Program-made: the position numbers and the translations under genes
In this document: positions 1 through 7,427 of the stretch, one piece after another
How positions within the stretch are numbered: the stretch's first letter is position 1
Layout of the letters: every line of letters starts with the position of its first letter
Assembly (NCBI RefSeq): GCF_019429485.1
Contig: NZ_JAHXZN010000008.1
Coordinates: 62,001 to 126,000, forward strand
Reading direction: 5' to 3'
Source of the DNA: Sphingomonas citri
GTDB taxonomy: Bacteria; Pseudomonadota; Alphaproteobacteria; Sphingomonadales; Sphingomonadaceae
DNA length: 64,000 nt
Notes under the pieces: model-generated
The model's input: the letters and a program-made list of their open reading frames with translations, nothing else
What the model was told of the DNA's origin: nothing
The model's database searches: none

Positions 1-1206
1 CACCTCGGTGACGCGGTGCTCCGCGTCCGCCACCAAGATGCGCCGCCATTTGTCGAAGGTGAGGCACGGGTGTGAGATGTCGAAGGCGATCACGTCGCCG
101 ACCGCGAGATCATCGCCCGGCGCGATCGCCAGATAGGCGTGCTGGTCCATCAGCCCCGTCACCGTCCAGTGCGGCGGCGCCGCGCCCGGGCGCGCGTCCT
201 CTCCCGGCCGATGGCGCGTCGCCGGGCGCGGCAGGCCGGCGTCGAAGGCGACGTCGCGCTTGCCCATCGCCACCACCGCGCGTGCCGGATCGGGGATCGA
301 CTGGACCGCCGCCCACACCCGCAGCGCCGGCCGCAGCGGCTCGCCCAGCCCCGGCGCGACGGGATTGCGGCGCAGGATCTGTTCCTGCGCGACGCGGTAC
401 AGCCCGTCGTCGTGGCTGATGTAGCAGCCGGGGCGCAGCACCACCTGCACCGCGCCGCCGCGCGTCACCGCCGCGCTCTCCTCCGCGACCACGTCGTACC
501 AGGCCGAGCCCGCCCCCGTCAGGATCGCCGGGCACCGCTCGACCGCGCCCTGAGCCACCAGCCGCTCGACCGTCGCCACCGCGCGGCGGGCGAAGCGTCG
601 CACCGACGCCTCGTCGGCGAGCACGCCCTCGTAGAACTCGATCCCCGCGAGCCGCAGCGCGCCGCGCCAGTCCGCCAGCGCCGCGAGCACCGCGTCGAGC
701 TGCGCCGCGTCCCGCACGCCGCAGCGCAGCCCCTCCTGGTCGCGCTCGGGCGCGAGCTCGATCAGCACGTCGAGCGTGGCGCCGCGCGCGCGGCACGCCG
801 CGCCGAGCTGCGCCACCCCGGCGGGGCTGTCGACCAGGCAGAGCAGGTCGAGCCCGGGACGCGCCGCCAGCTCGGCCACCGCGGCGACATTGGCCGCGCC
901 GACCACCTGGTTGGCGATCAGGACGCGCTCGACGCCGTGCGCCGCGGCGACGCGCGCCTGCTGGCTCGTCGCAACCGTGATCCCCCAGGCGCCGGCGTCG
1001 AGCTGGCGGCGGAACAGCGCGGGCGCCATCGTGGTCTTGCCGTGCGGCGCCAGCGCCAGGCCGTAGGAATTGATGAAGGCGCGCATCCAGGCGAGATTGT
1101 GCGCCATGTCGGGGCCGCTCAGCACCGCCGCGGGGAGCGGCACGTCGCCCGCCAGCAGGTCCCACCCGCTGCCGCCCTGCCCGACCCCTTTGTTCAGCTC
1201 GTCCAC
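1..1206 (-). CDS. PLP-dependent amino acid deaminase / D-threonine aldolase family, D-serine dehydratase type (3' end outside window)
   Basis: Likely removes the amino group from a D-amino acid such as D-serine, using PLP. The frame is open for 402 codons from a GTG at 1206 (GGGAG upstream) to the window edge, so only the last few residues should be missing. The N-terminal alanine-racemase-like barrel carries the PLP lysine in PHGKTTMAP. Near the C-terminus, DISHPCLTF has the His-x-Cys pair that binds zinc in eukaryotic-type D-serine dehydratases. Divergent from D-aminoacylase, RidA and a GntP permease, which supports a D-amino-acid role. A D-threonine aldolase is possible, but the His-Pro-Cys motif and the RidA neighbour favour a dehydratase/deaminase. 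The exact substrate is not known. Confidence 0.85.
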   Translation of the reverse strand, partial: MDELNKGVGQGGSGWDLLAGDVPLPAAVLSGPDMAHNLAWMRAFINSYGLALAPHGKTTMAPALFRRQLDAGAWGITVATSQQARVAAAHGVERVLIANQVVGAANVAAVAELAARPGLDLLCLVDSPAGVAQLGAACRARGATLDVLIELAPERDQEGLRCGVRDAAQLDAVLAALADWRGALRLAGIEFYEGVLADEASVRRFARRAVATVERLVAQGAVERCPAILTGAGSAWYDVVAEESAAVTRGGAVQVVLRPGCYISHDDGLYRVAQEQILRRNPVAPGLGEPLRPALRVWAAVQSIPDPARAVVAMGKRDVAFDAGLPRPATRHRPGEDARPGAAPPHWTVTGLMDQHAYLAIAPGDDLAVGDVIAFDISHPCLTFDKWRRILVADAEHRVTEV

Positions 1207-1290
1207 CTTGTGTCTCCCAGATACCTAAAAATGTTTACATTAATCACGCGGCAGGAGACAGTGTCGACGGCATCGCGACGGGGAGGAGCC
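1207..1290. promoter_or_regulatory. Divergent promoter region of the D-amino-acid cassette with a short inverted repeat
   Basis: This 84-bp gap separates the leftward deaminase from the rightward D-aminoacylase and must hold both promoters. It is clearly AT-richer than its surroundings. At 1230-1241 it contains the inverted repeat AATGT-TT-ACATT, a plausible operator. The ribosome-binding site GGGAGGAG for D-aminoacylase lies at 1281-1288. No regulator gene is visible inside the window. Confidence 0.45.
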
Positions 1291-2733
1291 ATGACCGAGA
1301 CGATCATCGCCGGCGCCGAGCTGTACGACGGCTCGGGCGCCGCTGGCTACCGCGCCGACGTGACCGTGCGCGACGGCGTCATCGCCGCGGTCGCTCCCGC
1401 CTCGGACATCCCGCCCGAGGACGCGGTCGACGCGCGCGGGCTCGCGCTCGCGCCCGGCTTCATCGACGCGCACACCCACGACGACCTGGTCGCGATCACC
1501 GCGCCGGCGATGACGCCCAAGATCACACAGGGCGTCACCACCGTGGTGGTCGGCAACTGCGGGATCAGCGCGGGCGCGGGCCGCGCGGGCGACGCCCTGC
1601 CCGATCCGATGGTGCTGCTCGGTGCGCCCGGCGACTTCGCCTACGTCGACTTCGCCGCTTACGCCGCCGCGGTCGACGCGGCGATGCCCGCGACCAACGT
1701 GGTCGCGCTGGTCGGCCACACCGCGCTGCGCGCGCGCCGCCTCGATCGGCTCGACCGCGACGCCGCGGAGGACGAGCGCGAGGCGATGCGCGCCGACCTC
1801 GCCGCCGCGCTCGACGCCGGCGCCTTCGGCCTCTCGACCGGGCTCGCCTATGCCAATGCCGCGCACGCCTCGACCGAGGAGGTGATGGCGGTGGCCGCGG
1901 CGCTGCGCGACACCGGCGCGCTCTACGCCACGCACCTGCGCAGCGAGGGCGCCGCGATCCTGCCCGCGATCGACGAGGCGGTCGCGATCGCGCGCCACGC
2001 CGCCGCGCCGCTGGTGGTGTCGCACCTCAAATGCGCCGGGGCGAGCCAGTACGGCCGCAGCGGCGAGATCCTGGCGCGGCTCGAGGCGGCCGCGGCGACG
2101 CACCCGACCGGCTGCGACTGTTATCCCTACACGGCGAGCTCCTCGACGCTCGACCTGAAGCAGGTGGTGCCCGAGACACCGATCCTGATCACCTGGTCCG
2201 AGCCGGCACCCGACCAGGCCGGGCGCATGCTCGCCGACATCGCCGCCGACTGGGGCTGCGACCTTCGCGAGGCGGCGCATCGGCTCCAGCCCGCCGGGGC
2301 GGTCTATCACTGCATGGCGGAGAGCGACGTCGACCGCATCCTGGCGCACCCGCTCACCATGATCGGCTCGGACGGGCTGCCGTGCGACCCGCGCCCGCAC
2401 CCGCGGCTGTGGGGCAGCTTCCCGCGCGTGCTGGCGCATTACGTGCGCGAGCGCGGGCTGCTGGTGCTGCCCGAGGCGATCCGCAAGATGACCGGGCTCA
2501 CCGCCGACCGGCTGGGGCTGCGCGACCGCGGCTATGTCCGCGCCGGGCTCGCCGCCGACCTGGTGCTGTTCGATCCCGCGCGCGTGCTCGATCGCGCCAG
2601 CTACGACGATCCGGCGCGCGCCGCCGAGGGGGTGCTGGGCGTGTGGGTCAACGGCGTCGCCACGCTCGATCGCGGCGGCGTCACCGGCGAGCGCGGCGGG
2701 CGGCTGCTGCGGCGCCCGGGCGCGGCGCGGTAG
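1291..2733 (+). CDS. N-acyl-D-amino-acid deacylase (D-aminoacylase)
   Basis: Amidohydrolase of 480 aa that hydrolyses N-acyl-D-amino acids to the free D-amino acid and a carboxylate. The ATG at 1291 follows a strong GGGAGGAG site. Metal and catalytic positions typical of D-aminoacylases are present: DAHTHDD (His61, His63), Cys90 in GNCG, His215 in THLRSEG, His245 in VVSHLKCAG and Asp361 in IGSDG. The length matches the family. It is probably cytoplasmic, since no signal peptide is seen. The gene heads a rightward run with RidA and a GntP-type permease, so its product probably feeds the divergently encoded deaminase. Confidence 0.93.
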   Translation: MTETIIAGAELYDGSGAAGYRADVTVRDGVIAAVAPASDIPPEDAVDARGLALAPGFIDAHTHDDLVAITAPAMTPKITQGVTTVVVGNCGISAGAGRAGDALPDPMVLLGAPGDFAYVDFAAYAAAVDAAMPATNVVALVGHTALRARRLDRLDRDAAEDEREAMRADLAAALDAGAFGLSTGLAYANAAHASTEEVMAVAAALRDTGALYATHLRSEGAAILPAIDEAVAIARHAAAPLVVSHLKCAGASQYGRSGEILARLEAAAATHPTGCDCYPYTASSSTLDLKQVVPETPILITWSEPAPDQAGRMLADIAADWGCDLREAAHRLQPAGAVYHCMAESDVDRILAHPLTMIGSDGLPCDPRPHPRLWGSFPRVLAHYVRERGLLVLPEAIRKMTGLTADRLGLRDRGYVRAGLAADLVLFDPARVLDRASYDDPARAAEGVLGVWVNGVATLDRGGVTGERGGRLLRRPGAAR

Positions 2734-2751
2734 TGAGGCAGGGCAGAACAG

Positions 2752-2777
2752 ATCCTCCCCGTGCCGGGGAGGATTTT
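2752..2777 (+). terminator. Hairpin with T-tract between D-aminoacylase and ridA
   Basis: A 9-bp inverted repeat (ATCCTCCCC at 2752-2760 and GGGGAGGAT at 2766-2774) with a 5-base loop runs into TTTT (2774-2777). It has the form of a rho-independent terminator, yet it sits between two genes that look co-transcribed, so it may be an attenuator or a dispersed palindromic repeat. The left arm, GATCCTCCCC, recurs at 7161 in the GH3/receptor gap. Confidence 0.55.
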
Positions 2778-2806
2778 GAGAAGAACCAACGAGAAGGACA
2801 TCATCG

Positions 2807-3199
2807 ATGAGTGACGGCATCAAGCGCTACGGCGTCGAGGGCGGCAGCGGCACCGGCGGGCAGCACCTGCCGTTCGCGCGCGCGGTCCAGGCCGACGGCT
2901 GGCTCTACGTTTCGGGCCAGGTACCCATGGTCGACGGCGAGGTGATCGACGGCGGCATCGTGCCCCAGACCCACCAGGCGATCCGCAACGTGCTCAAGAT
3001 CCTCGAGGAAGCCGGTTACGGCCCGGAGCATGTCGTGCGCTGCGGCGTGTGGCTCGACGACGCGCGCGACTTCATGTCGTTCAACCGCATCTTCAAGGAA
3101 TATTTCGGCGCCCACCCGCCGGCGCGCGCCTGCGTCGTCTCGCAGATGGTGGTCGACTGCAAGGTCGAGGTCGACTGCGTCGCCTGGAAGCAGCCCTGA
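2807..3199 (+). CDS. RidA family (YjgF/YER057c/UK114) enamine/imine deaminase
   Basis: Small 130-aa protein of the RidA family. Members hydrolyse reactive 2-aminoacrylate and related imines to the keto acid plus ammonia. The active-site arginine is in the PARACVVSQM segment near the C-terminus, and the VSGQVP and HQAIRNVLKILEEAG segments are typical. A D-serine-type deaminase releases 2-aminoacrylate, so a RidA beside such an enzyme makes chemical sense (inference). The stop is immediately followed by the GTG start of the permease, so the two are probably co-translated. Cytoplasmic. Confidence 0.9.
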   Translation: MSDGIKRYGVEGGSGTGGQHLPFARAVQADGWLYVSGQVPMVDGEVIDGGIVPQTHQAIRNVLKILEEAGYGPEHVVRCGVWLDDARDFMSFNRIFKEYFGAHPPARACVVSQMVVDCKVEVDCVAWKQP

Positions 3200-4534
3200 G
3201 TGAGCGGCGGCACGCTGCTGCTGCTGGAGGCCGCCGGCGCGGTCGCGCTGCTGATCCTGCTGATCGTGCGCGCGCGGCTCAGCCCGTTCGTCGCGCTGAC
3301 GTTGGTGTCGCTCGCGCTCGCGCTGGTCGCGGGCATCGCGCCGGCCGATATCGTCAAGGGGTTCGAGGCCGGGGTCGGTAGCGCGCTCGGCCATATCGCG
3401 CTGGTGGTCGGGCTCGGCACGATCCTCGGCAAGATGATGGTCGAGTCGGGCGGCGCCGACCGGGTCGCGCGCACCGTGATCGGCCTGTTCGGCGCGCGCC
3501 GCGCCGACTGGGCGGCGATGACGGTGGCGCTGATCGTCGGCCTGCCGGTGTTCTTCGAGGTCGGCTTCGTGCTGCTCGTGCCGATCGTCTTCGCGGTCGC
3601 GGGGCGGCTGCGCCAGCACCCGCTGCGGCTCGGCCTGCCGATGGCGGCGGGGCTGTCGGTGGTGCACGCGATGGTGCCGCCCCACCCCGCAGCGATGCTC
3701 GCGACCCAGGCCTACGGTGCCGACGTCGGGCTGACGGTGCTGTTCGCGCTGATCGTCGGCGTGCCCACCGCGGCGGTCGCGGGGCCGCTCTACGCGCGGT
3801 GGGTCGTGCCGCGGCTCGCTCCCGCGGTGCCGCCCCCGCCGGCGGCGGAGGACGTGCTCGATCGCGCGCTGCCCGGGTTCGCCATCACGCTGGCGACGCT
3901 CCTCCTGCCGGTCGCGCTGATGCTGCTCGGCAGCCTCGCGCCGTCGCTCGCCGCGCCGGGCACGCCGCTCGACCAGGCGCTGCGCTTCCTCGGCACGCCC
4001 GTCGTGGCGCTGCTCGCGGCGGTGCTGGTGAGCTATTGGACGCTCGGCCTGGCGCGCGGCCTGAACGCGGCGACGCTGCAGCGCTACACCAACGAGTGCC
4101 TCGCGCCGACCGCGATGATCACCTTGGTGGTCGGCGTCGGCGCGGGGTTCGGCCGCGTGCTGACCGACAGCGGCGCGTCCGACGCGATCGTCGCGCTGGC
4201 GTCGCAGCTGCACGTGCCGGTCGTGCTGCTCGCCTGGCTGATCGCGGCGCTGATGCGCGTCGCGACCGGCTCGGCGACGGTGGCGATGGCGACCGCGGCG
4301 GGGATCGTCGCGCCGCTCGCCGCCGCCAACCCGGGGGTGCGGCCCGAGCTGCTCGTGCTCGCCACCGGCGCGGGATCGGTGGTGCTGAGCCACGTCAACG
4401 ACGGCGGCTTCTGGCTGGTGAAGGAGTATCTCGGGCTCAGCGTTGCCGACACGATCCGCAGCTGGACGGTGTGCGAGACGCTGATCTCGGTGGTGGCGCT
4501 GGTGCTGACGCTGGGGCTGTCCGCGCTGGTGTGA
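3200..4534 (+). CDS. GntP family permease (gluconate / D-serine type H+ symporter)
   Basis: Integral membrane transporter of 444 aa with about a dozen hydrophobic segments. It belongs to the gluconate:H+ symporter (GntP) family, whose members include the D-serine transporter DsdX. Recognisable segments are GLGTILGKMMVESGGADRVA, GLPVFFEVGFVLLVPI and VVHAMVPPHPAAM. The GTG start at 3200 directly abuts the ridA stop. Given the deaminase and D-aminoacylase, a D-amino acid or N-acyl-D-amino acid is a likelier substrate than gluconate, but this is inference from context. It converges on the GH3 gene, 18 bp away. Confidence 0.88.
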   Translation: MSGGTLLLLEAAGAVALLILLIVRARLSPFVALTLVSLALALVAGIAPADIVKGFEAGVGSALGHIALVVGLGTILGKMMVESGGADRVARTVIGLFGARRADWAAMTVALIVGLPVFFEVGFVLLVPIVFAVAGRLRQHPLRLGLPMAAGLSVVHAMVPPHPAAMLATQAYGADVGLTVLFALIVGVPTAAVAGPLYARWVVPRLAPAVPPPPAAEDVLDRALPGFAITLATLLLPVALMLLGSLAPSLAAPGTPLDQALRFLGTPVVALLAAVLVSYWTLGLARGLNAATLQRYTNECLAPTAMITLVVGVGAGFGRVLTDSGASDAIVALASQLHVPVVLLAWLIAALMRVATGSATVAMATAAGIVAPLAAANPGVRPELLVLATGAGSVVLSHVNDGGFWLVKEYLGLSVADTIRSWTVCETLISVVALVLTLGLSALV

Positions 4535-4552
4535 AGCACCGTACCGACGCGC

Positions 4553-7126
4553 TCACTCCGGCAGGACGGTGCGCTCGCCCGTGATCGTCAGCTCGGTCCA
4601 GGCGCCGTCGGCGTCGCCGGGCTGGCCCCCGCCCACGAACAGCCGATAGGCGCCGGGCACGATCGCGCGCGTGCCGTCGCGCGCCACCAGGCTGAGCGAG
4701 CGCGGGTCGATCGTCAGCCGCACCTCGCGCGACTCCCCCGGCGCGAGCGAGGCGCGCGCGAAGCCGACGAGCTGGCGCTGCAGCACCGGCACGGTCCGCC
4801 CCTGCGGCTGCGGCGCGACCGGGGCGAGATAGGCCTGCACCACCGCGTCACCGGCACGCGCGCCGGTGTTGGTCACGCGCACCGCGGCGCCGAGCCCGGC
4901 CCCCGCCGCGATCGTCACCGCCGCGGGCGACGCGGCGGCATAGGCGAAGCGCGTGTAGCTCAGCCCATGACCGAACGGGTACAAGGGCGTGCCGGTGAAG
5001 AAGCGGTAGGTGCGGTTCTTCATGCTATAGTCGATGTACGCCGGCATATCGCGCGTGGCGGCGTAGAAGGTCACCGGCAGCCGCCCGCTCGGGCTGATGT
5101 CGCCCGCGAGCAGCCGCGCGATGGCGGTGCCGCCAGCCTGGCCGGGATACCAGGCCGCGACCGCGGCGTCGGCGGTCGCCTTGGTCCAGGGATCGGCGAT
5201 GGCGGCGCCGGTCATCTGCACCACCACCAGCGGCTTGCCCGTCGCCGCCAGCGCGGCGAGCAGCGCGCGCTGCGGCTCGGGCAGCTCGATCTTGGTGCGA
5301 TCGCCGCCGACGAAGCCGGGCACGTCGAGCCGCAGCGCCTCGCCCTCGAGCGTGGGCGACAGGCCGGCGAAGGCGACCACCACGTCGGCGTCGCGCGCCG
5401 CGGCCACCGCCTCGGCCAGCTGCGCCGCGGCGGGCGCGACCCAGCGCAGCCCGATGCCGCCGTCGGCGCTGACATGGTCGAGCTCGACCCGCAGCGCGCG
5501 CGGGCGCGCGTCGGCGAAGGTGACGCTCGCCTCCACCCCCTCGTCGCTGCCGCGATCGGCGATGACGGGTTTGCCGTCGACCCAGAGCCGCACCGGGTCG
5601 TGGCCGTCGCAATCGAAGCAGCGCGGCACCTCGAGCCGCAGCGTGTAGGTGCCCGGCGCGGGCGGGGTCAGCTGCCCGGTCCAGCGCACCGCGTAGCCGC
5701 GGTCCTCGAGCCCGCGCGCGGGCGGCGCGCGGTCCCAGTCGAAGTCGATGACGCGGTCCTGGCGCGTGAGCAGCGGGCGACCACCCGCGATCGCGCCGCG
5801 GAAATACTCGCCGCGCAGGCCTGGCCGGCCATCAGCGGAGAGCGCGGTCTCGGGCACCGGCACCGCGACGCCCTCGGCGAGCACGCTGCCCTGCGCGTAG
5901 CGGACGCGCGCGGCGCCGAAGCGCGCCCGGATGCCCTCCAGCGGCGTCACCGGCGCCGCGGCGGTCCCGTGGTAATTGGCCTCGAGCACGTCGAGCGAGT
6001 CGGCGTTGGCGCCGATCACCGCCAGCCGGGTGCCGGCCGCGAGCGGCAGCCGGTCCTTGTTCGTCAGCAGCACCAGTGACTTCTCGGCTGCCTCTACAGC
6101 AAGCGCGCGGTGCGCCGGGGTGTCGACCTGGTCGGGGCGGATGCGGTCCCACCGGCTGCGTCGCCCGAAGGCGATGCCGAGCGCGGCGCGCGAGCCGAGC
6201 ACGCGGCGCAGCGCGGTGTCGATCTCGGCCTCGCTCACCAGCCCCTGCCGCACCGCCGCGGGCAGCGCGTCGTAGCTCGGCCCGCAGTCGAGGTCGGTGC
6301 CCGCGCGCAGCGCCGCCGCGGCGGCGGAGGGCAGGTCGAGCCGGTAGTTGTGGAAGCTCTCGATATAGCCGACCGCGTCGCAGTCGGAGACGATCATGCC
6401 GCCGAAGCGCCAGCGCGCGCGCACCCGCTCGTTCAGCAGCGCCGTCGAGGCGCAGGCGGGCACGCCGTGCAGCGCGTTATAGGCGCACATCGTCGACAGC
6501 GCGCCGCCTTCGGTCAGCGCGAGGCGGAAGGCGGGCGTGTACGTCTCCGCCATGTCGCGCGGCGAGACGTCGACATCGAAGGCGTTGCGCCCGGCCTCGG
6601 GGCCGGAATGGACCGCGAGATGCTTGGGCGTCGCGATCGCCTTGGGGGAAGCGGGGTCCGGCCCCTGCACGCCTCGGACGAAGGCGACCCCGAGCCGGCC
6701 GGTGAGATACGGGTCCTCGCCGTAGGTCTCCTGCCCCCTGCCCCAGCGCGGGTCGCGGAAGATGTTGATGTTGGGCGACCACAGGTGGAGCCCGGCGAAG
6801 CGCGGCCGCGCCGCGCCGCGGGGCAGCGCGTTGTACTTGGCGCGCGCCTCGGTCGAGACGACGTCGCCGACGCGGCGCAGCAGGTCGACGTCCCAGCTCG
6901 CCGCCAGCCCGATCGCCTGGGGGAAGACGGTGGCGACGCCGTTGCGCGCGAGGCCGTGGAGCCCCTCGCTCCAATAATCATAGGCGGGCAGCTCGGCCGC
7001 GGGCAGTGCCGGCGCTGCGTTGCCGAGCTGCGCGGCCTTCTCCTCCAGCGACATCGCCGCGATCGCGCGCTCGATCGCGGGTGCGGCGGTGTCGGCCTGC
7101 GCCGCGATCAGCAGGAGAGGGAGCAT
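4553..7126 (-). CDS. Glycoside hydrolase family 3 protein with PA14 insert (beta-glucosidase/beta-xylosidase type)
   Basis: Periplasmic or secreted GH3 glycosidase of 857 aa. The ATG at 7126 gives a short hydrophobic leader (MLPLLLIAAQA); an upstream extension lies in repeat DNA and was rejected. The N-terminal barrel has NIFRDPRWGRGQETYGEDPY, TPKHLAVHS (Lys168-His169) and the nucleophile Asp248 in MIVSDCD. The C-terminal sandwich domain is interrupted by a PA14 domain at about residues 437-567 (GLRGEYF to IGLRWVAP). A fibronectin-III-like domain closes the protein. The domain order matches PA14-containing beta-glucosidases and xylosidases; exact substrate unknown. It lies downstream of the TonB receptor in the same direction, suggesting use of oligosaccharides imported by that receptor. 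Confidence 0.92.
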   Translation of the reverse strand: MLPLLLIAAQADTAAPAIERAIAAMSLEEKAAQLGNAAPALPAAELPAYDYWSEGLHGLARNGVATVFPQAIGLAASWDVDLLRRVGDVVSTEARAKYNALPRGAARPRFAGLHLWSPNINIFRDPRWGRGQETYGEDPYLTGRLGVAFVRGVQGPDPASPKAIATPKHLAVHSGPEAGRNAFDVDVSPRDMAETYTPAFRLALTEGGALSTMCAYNALHGVPACASTALLNERVRARWRFGGMIVSDCDAVGYIESFHNYRLDLPSAAAAALRAGTDLDCGPSYDALPAAVRQGLVSEAEIDTALRRVLGSRAALGIAFGRRSRWDRIRPDQVDTPAHRALAVEAAEKSLVLLTNKDRLPLAAGTRLAVIGANADSLDVLEANYHGTAAAPVTPLEGIRARFGAARVRYAQGSVLAEGVAVPVPETALSADGRPGLRGEYFRGAIAGGRPLLTRQDRVIDFDWDRAPPARGLEDRGYAVRWTGQLTPPAPGTYTLRLEVPRCFDCDGHDPVRLWVDGKPVIADRGSDEGVEASVTFADARPRALRVELDHVSADGGIGLRWVAPAAAQLAEAVAAARDADVVVAFAGLSPTLEGEALRLDVPGFVGGDRTKIELPEPQRALLAALAATGKPLVVVQMTGAAIADPWTKATADAAVAAWYPGQAGGTAIARLLAGDISPSGRLPVTFYAATRDMPAYIDYSMKNRTYRFFTGTPLYPFGHGLSYTRFAYAAASPAAVTIAAGAGLGAAVRVTNTGARAGDAVVQAYLAPVAPQPQGRTVPVLQRQLVGFARASLAPGESREVRLTIDPRSLSLVARDGTRAIVPGAYRLFVGGGQPGDADGAWTELTITGERTVLPE

Positions 7127-7149
7127 GGCGACAATTCCTAGAGTGTACT

Positions 7150-7427
7150 GGCAATCAGCTGATCCTCCCCTGCAAGGGGAGCGCGGGCTTTGGCTTGCCC
7201 CCGGCAAGCCAAGATGGTGCCTGGGGGGCACCATCTCGCCCGCACTGGCGCGCGCAGCGCGACGGAGGGGCGTCGCCGCCCGCGAGGGCGAAAGGACTCA
7301 CCACCCGCGACACCCCTCCGTCAGGCCTTCGGCCTGCCACCTCCCCTTGCCGGGTGGGATCGACGAGCTTCTTGTCCATACCGACCCGGATCCGGCCCTC
7401 CCCGCCATGCGGGGAGAACCGAGTCGG
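7150..7427. repeat. Intergenic composite of palindromic repeats
   Basis: The gap between the TonB receptor and GH3 is packed with inverted repeats. They include CTCCCC-TGCA-AGGGGAG near 7164, GGCTTGCC/GGCAAGCC (7192-7199 and 7203-7210), GATGGTGCC/GGCACCATC (7213-7221 and 7227-7235), and CAGGCC-TTC-GGCCTG near 7323. Blocks such as ACCCCTCCGTCAGGCC and CCACCTCCCCTTGCC resemble dispersed palindromic elements of sphingomonad genomes (from memory, not checked). The element could stabilise or terminate the receptor transcript and so set GH3 expression. No coding potential is convincing. Confidence 0.65.

Noticed and set aside
110..1165. Reverse frame of 351 codons in the first kilobase
   Set aside because: It overlaps the deaminase in another frame and its translation is Arg/Gly/Ala-rich nonsense; the deaminase frame has all family motifs.
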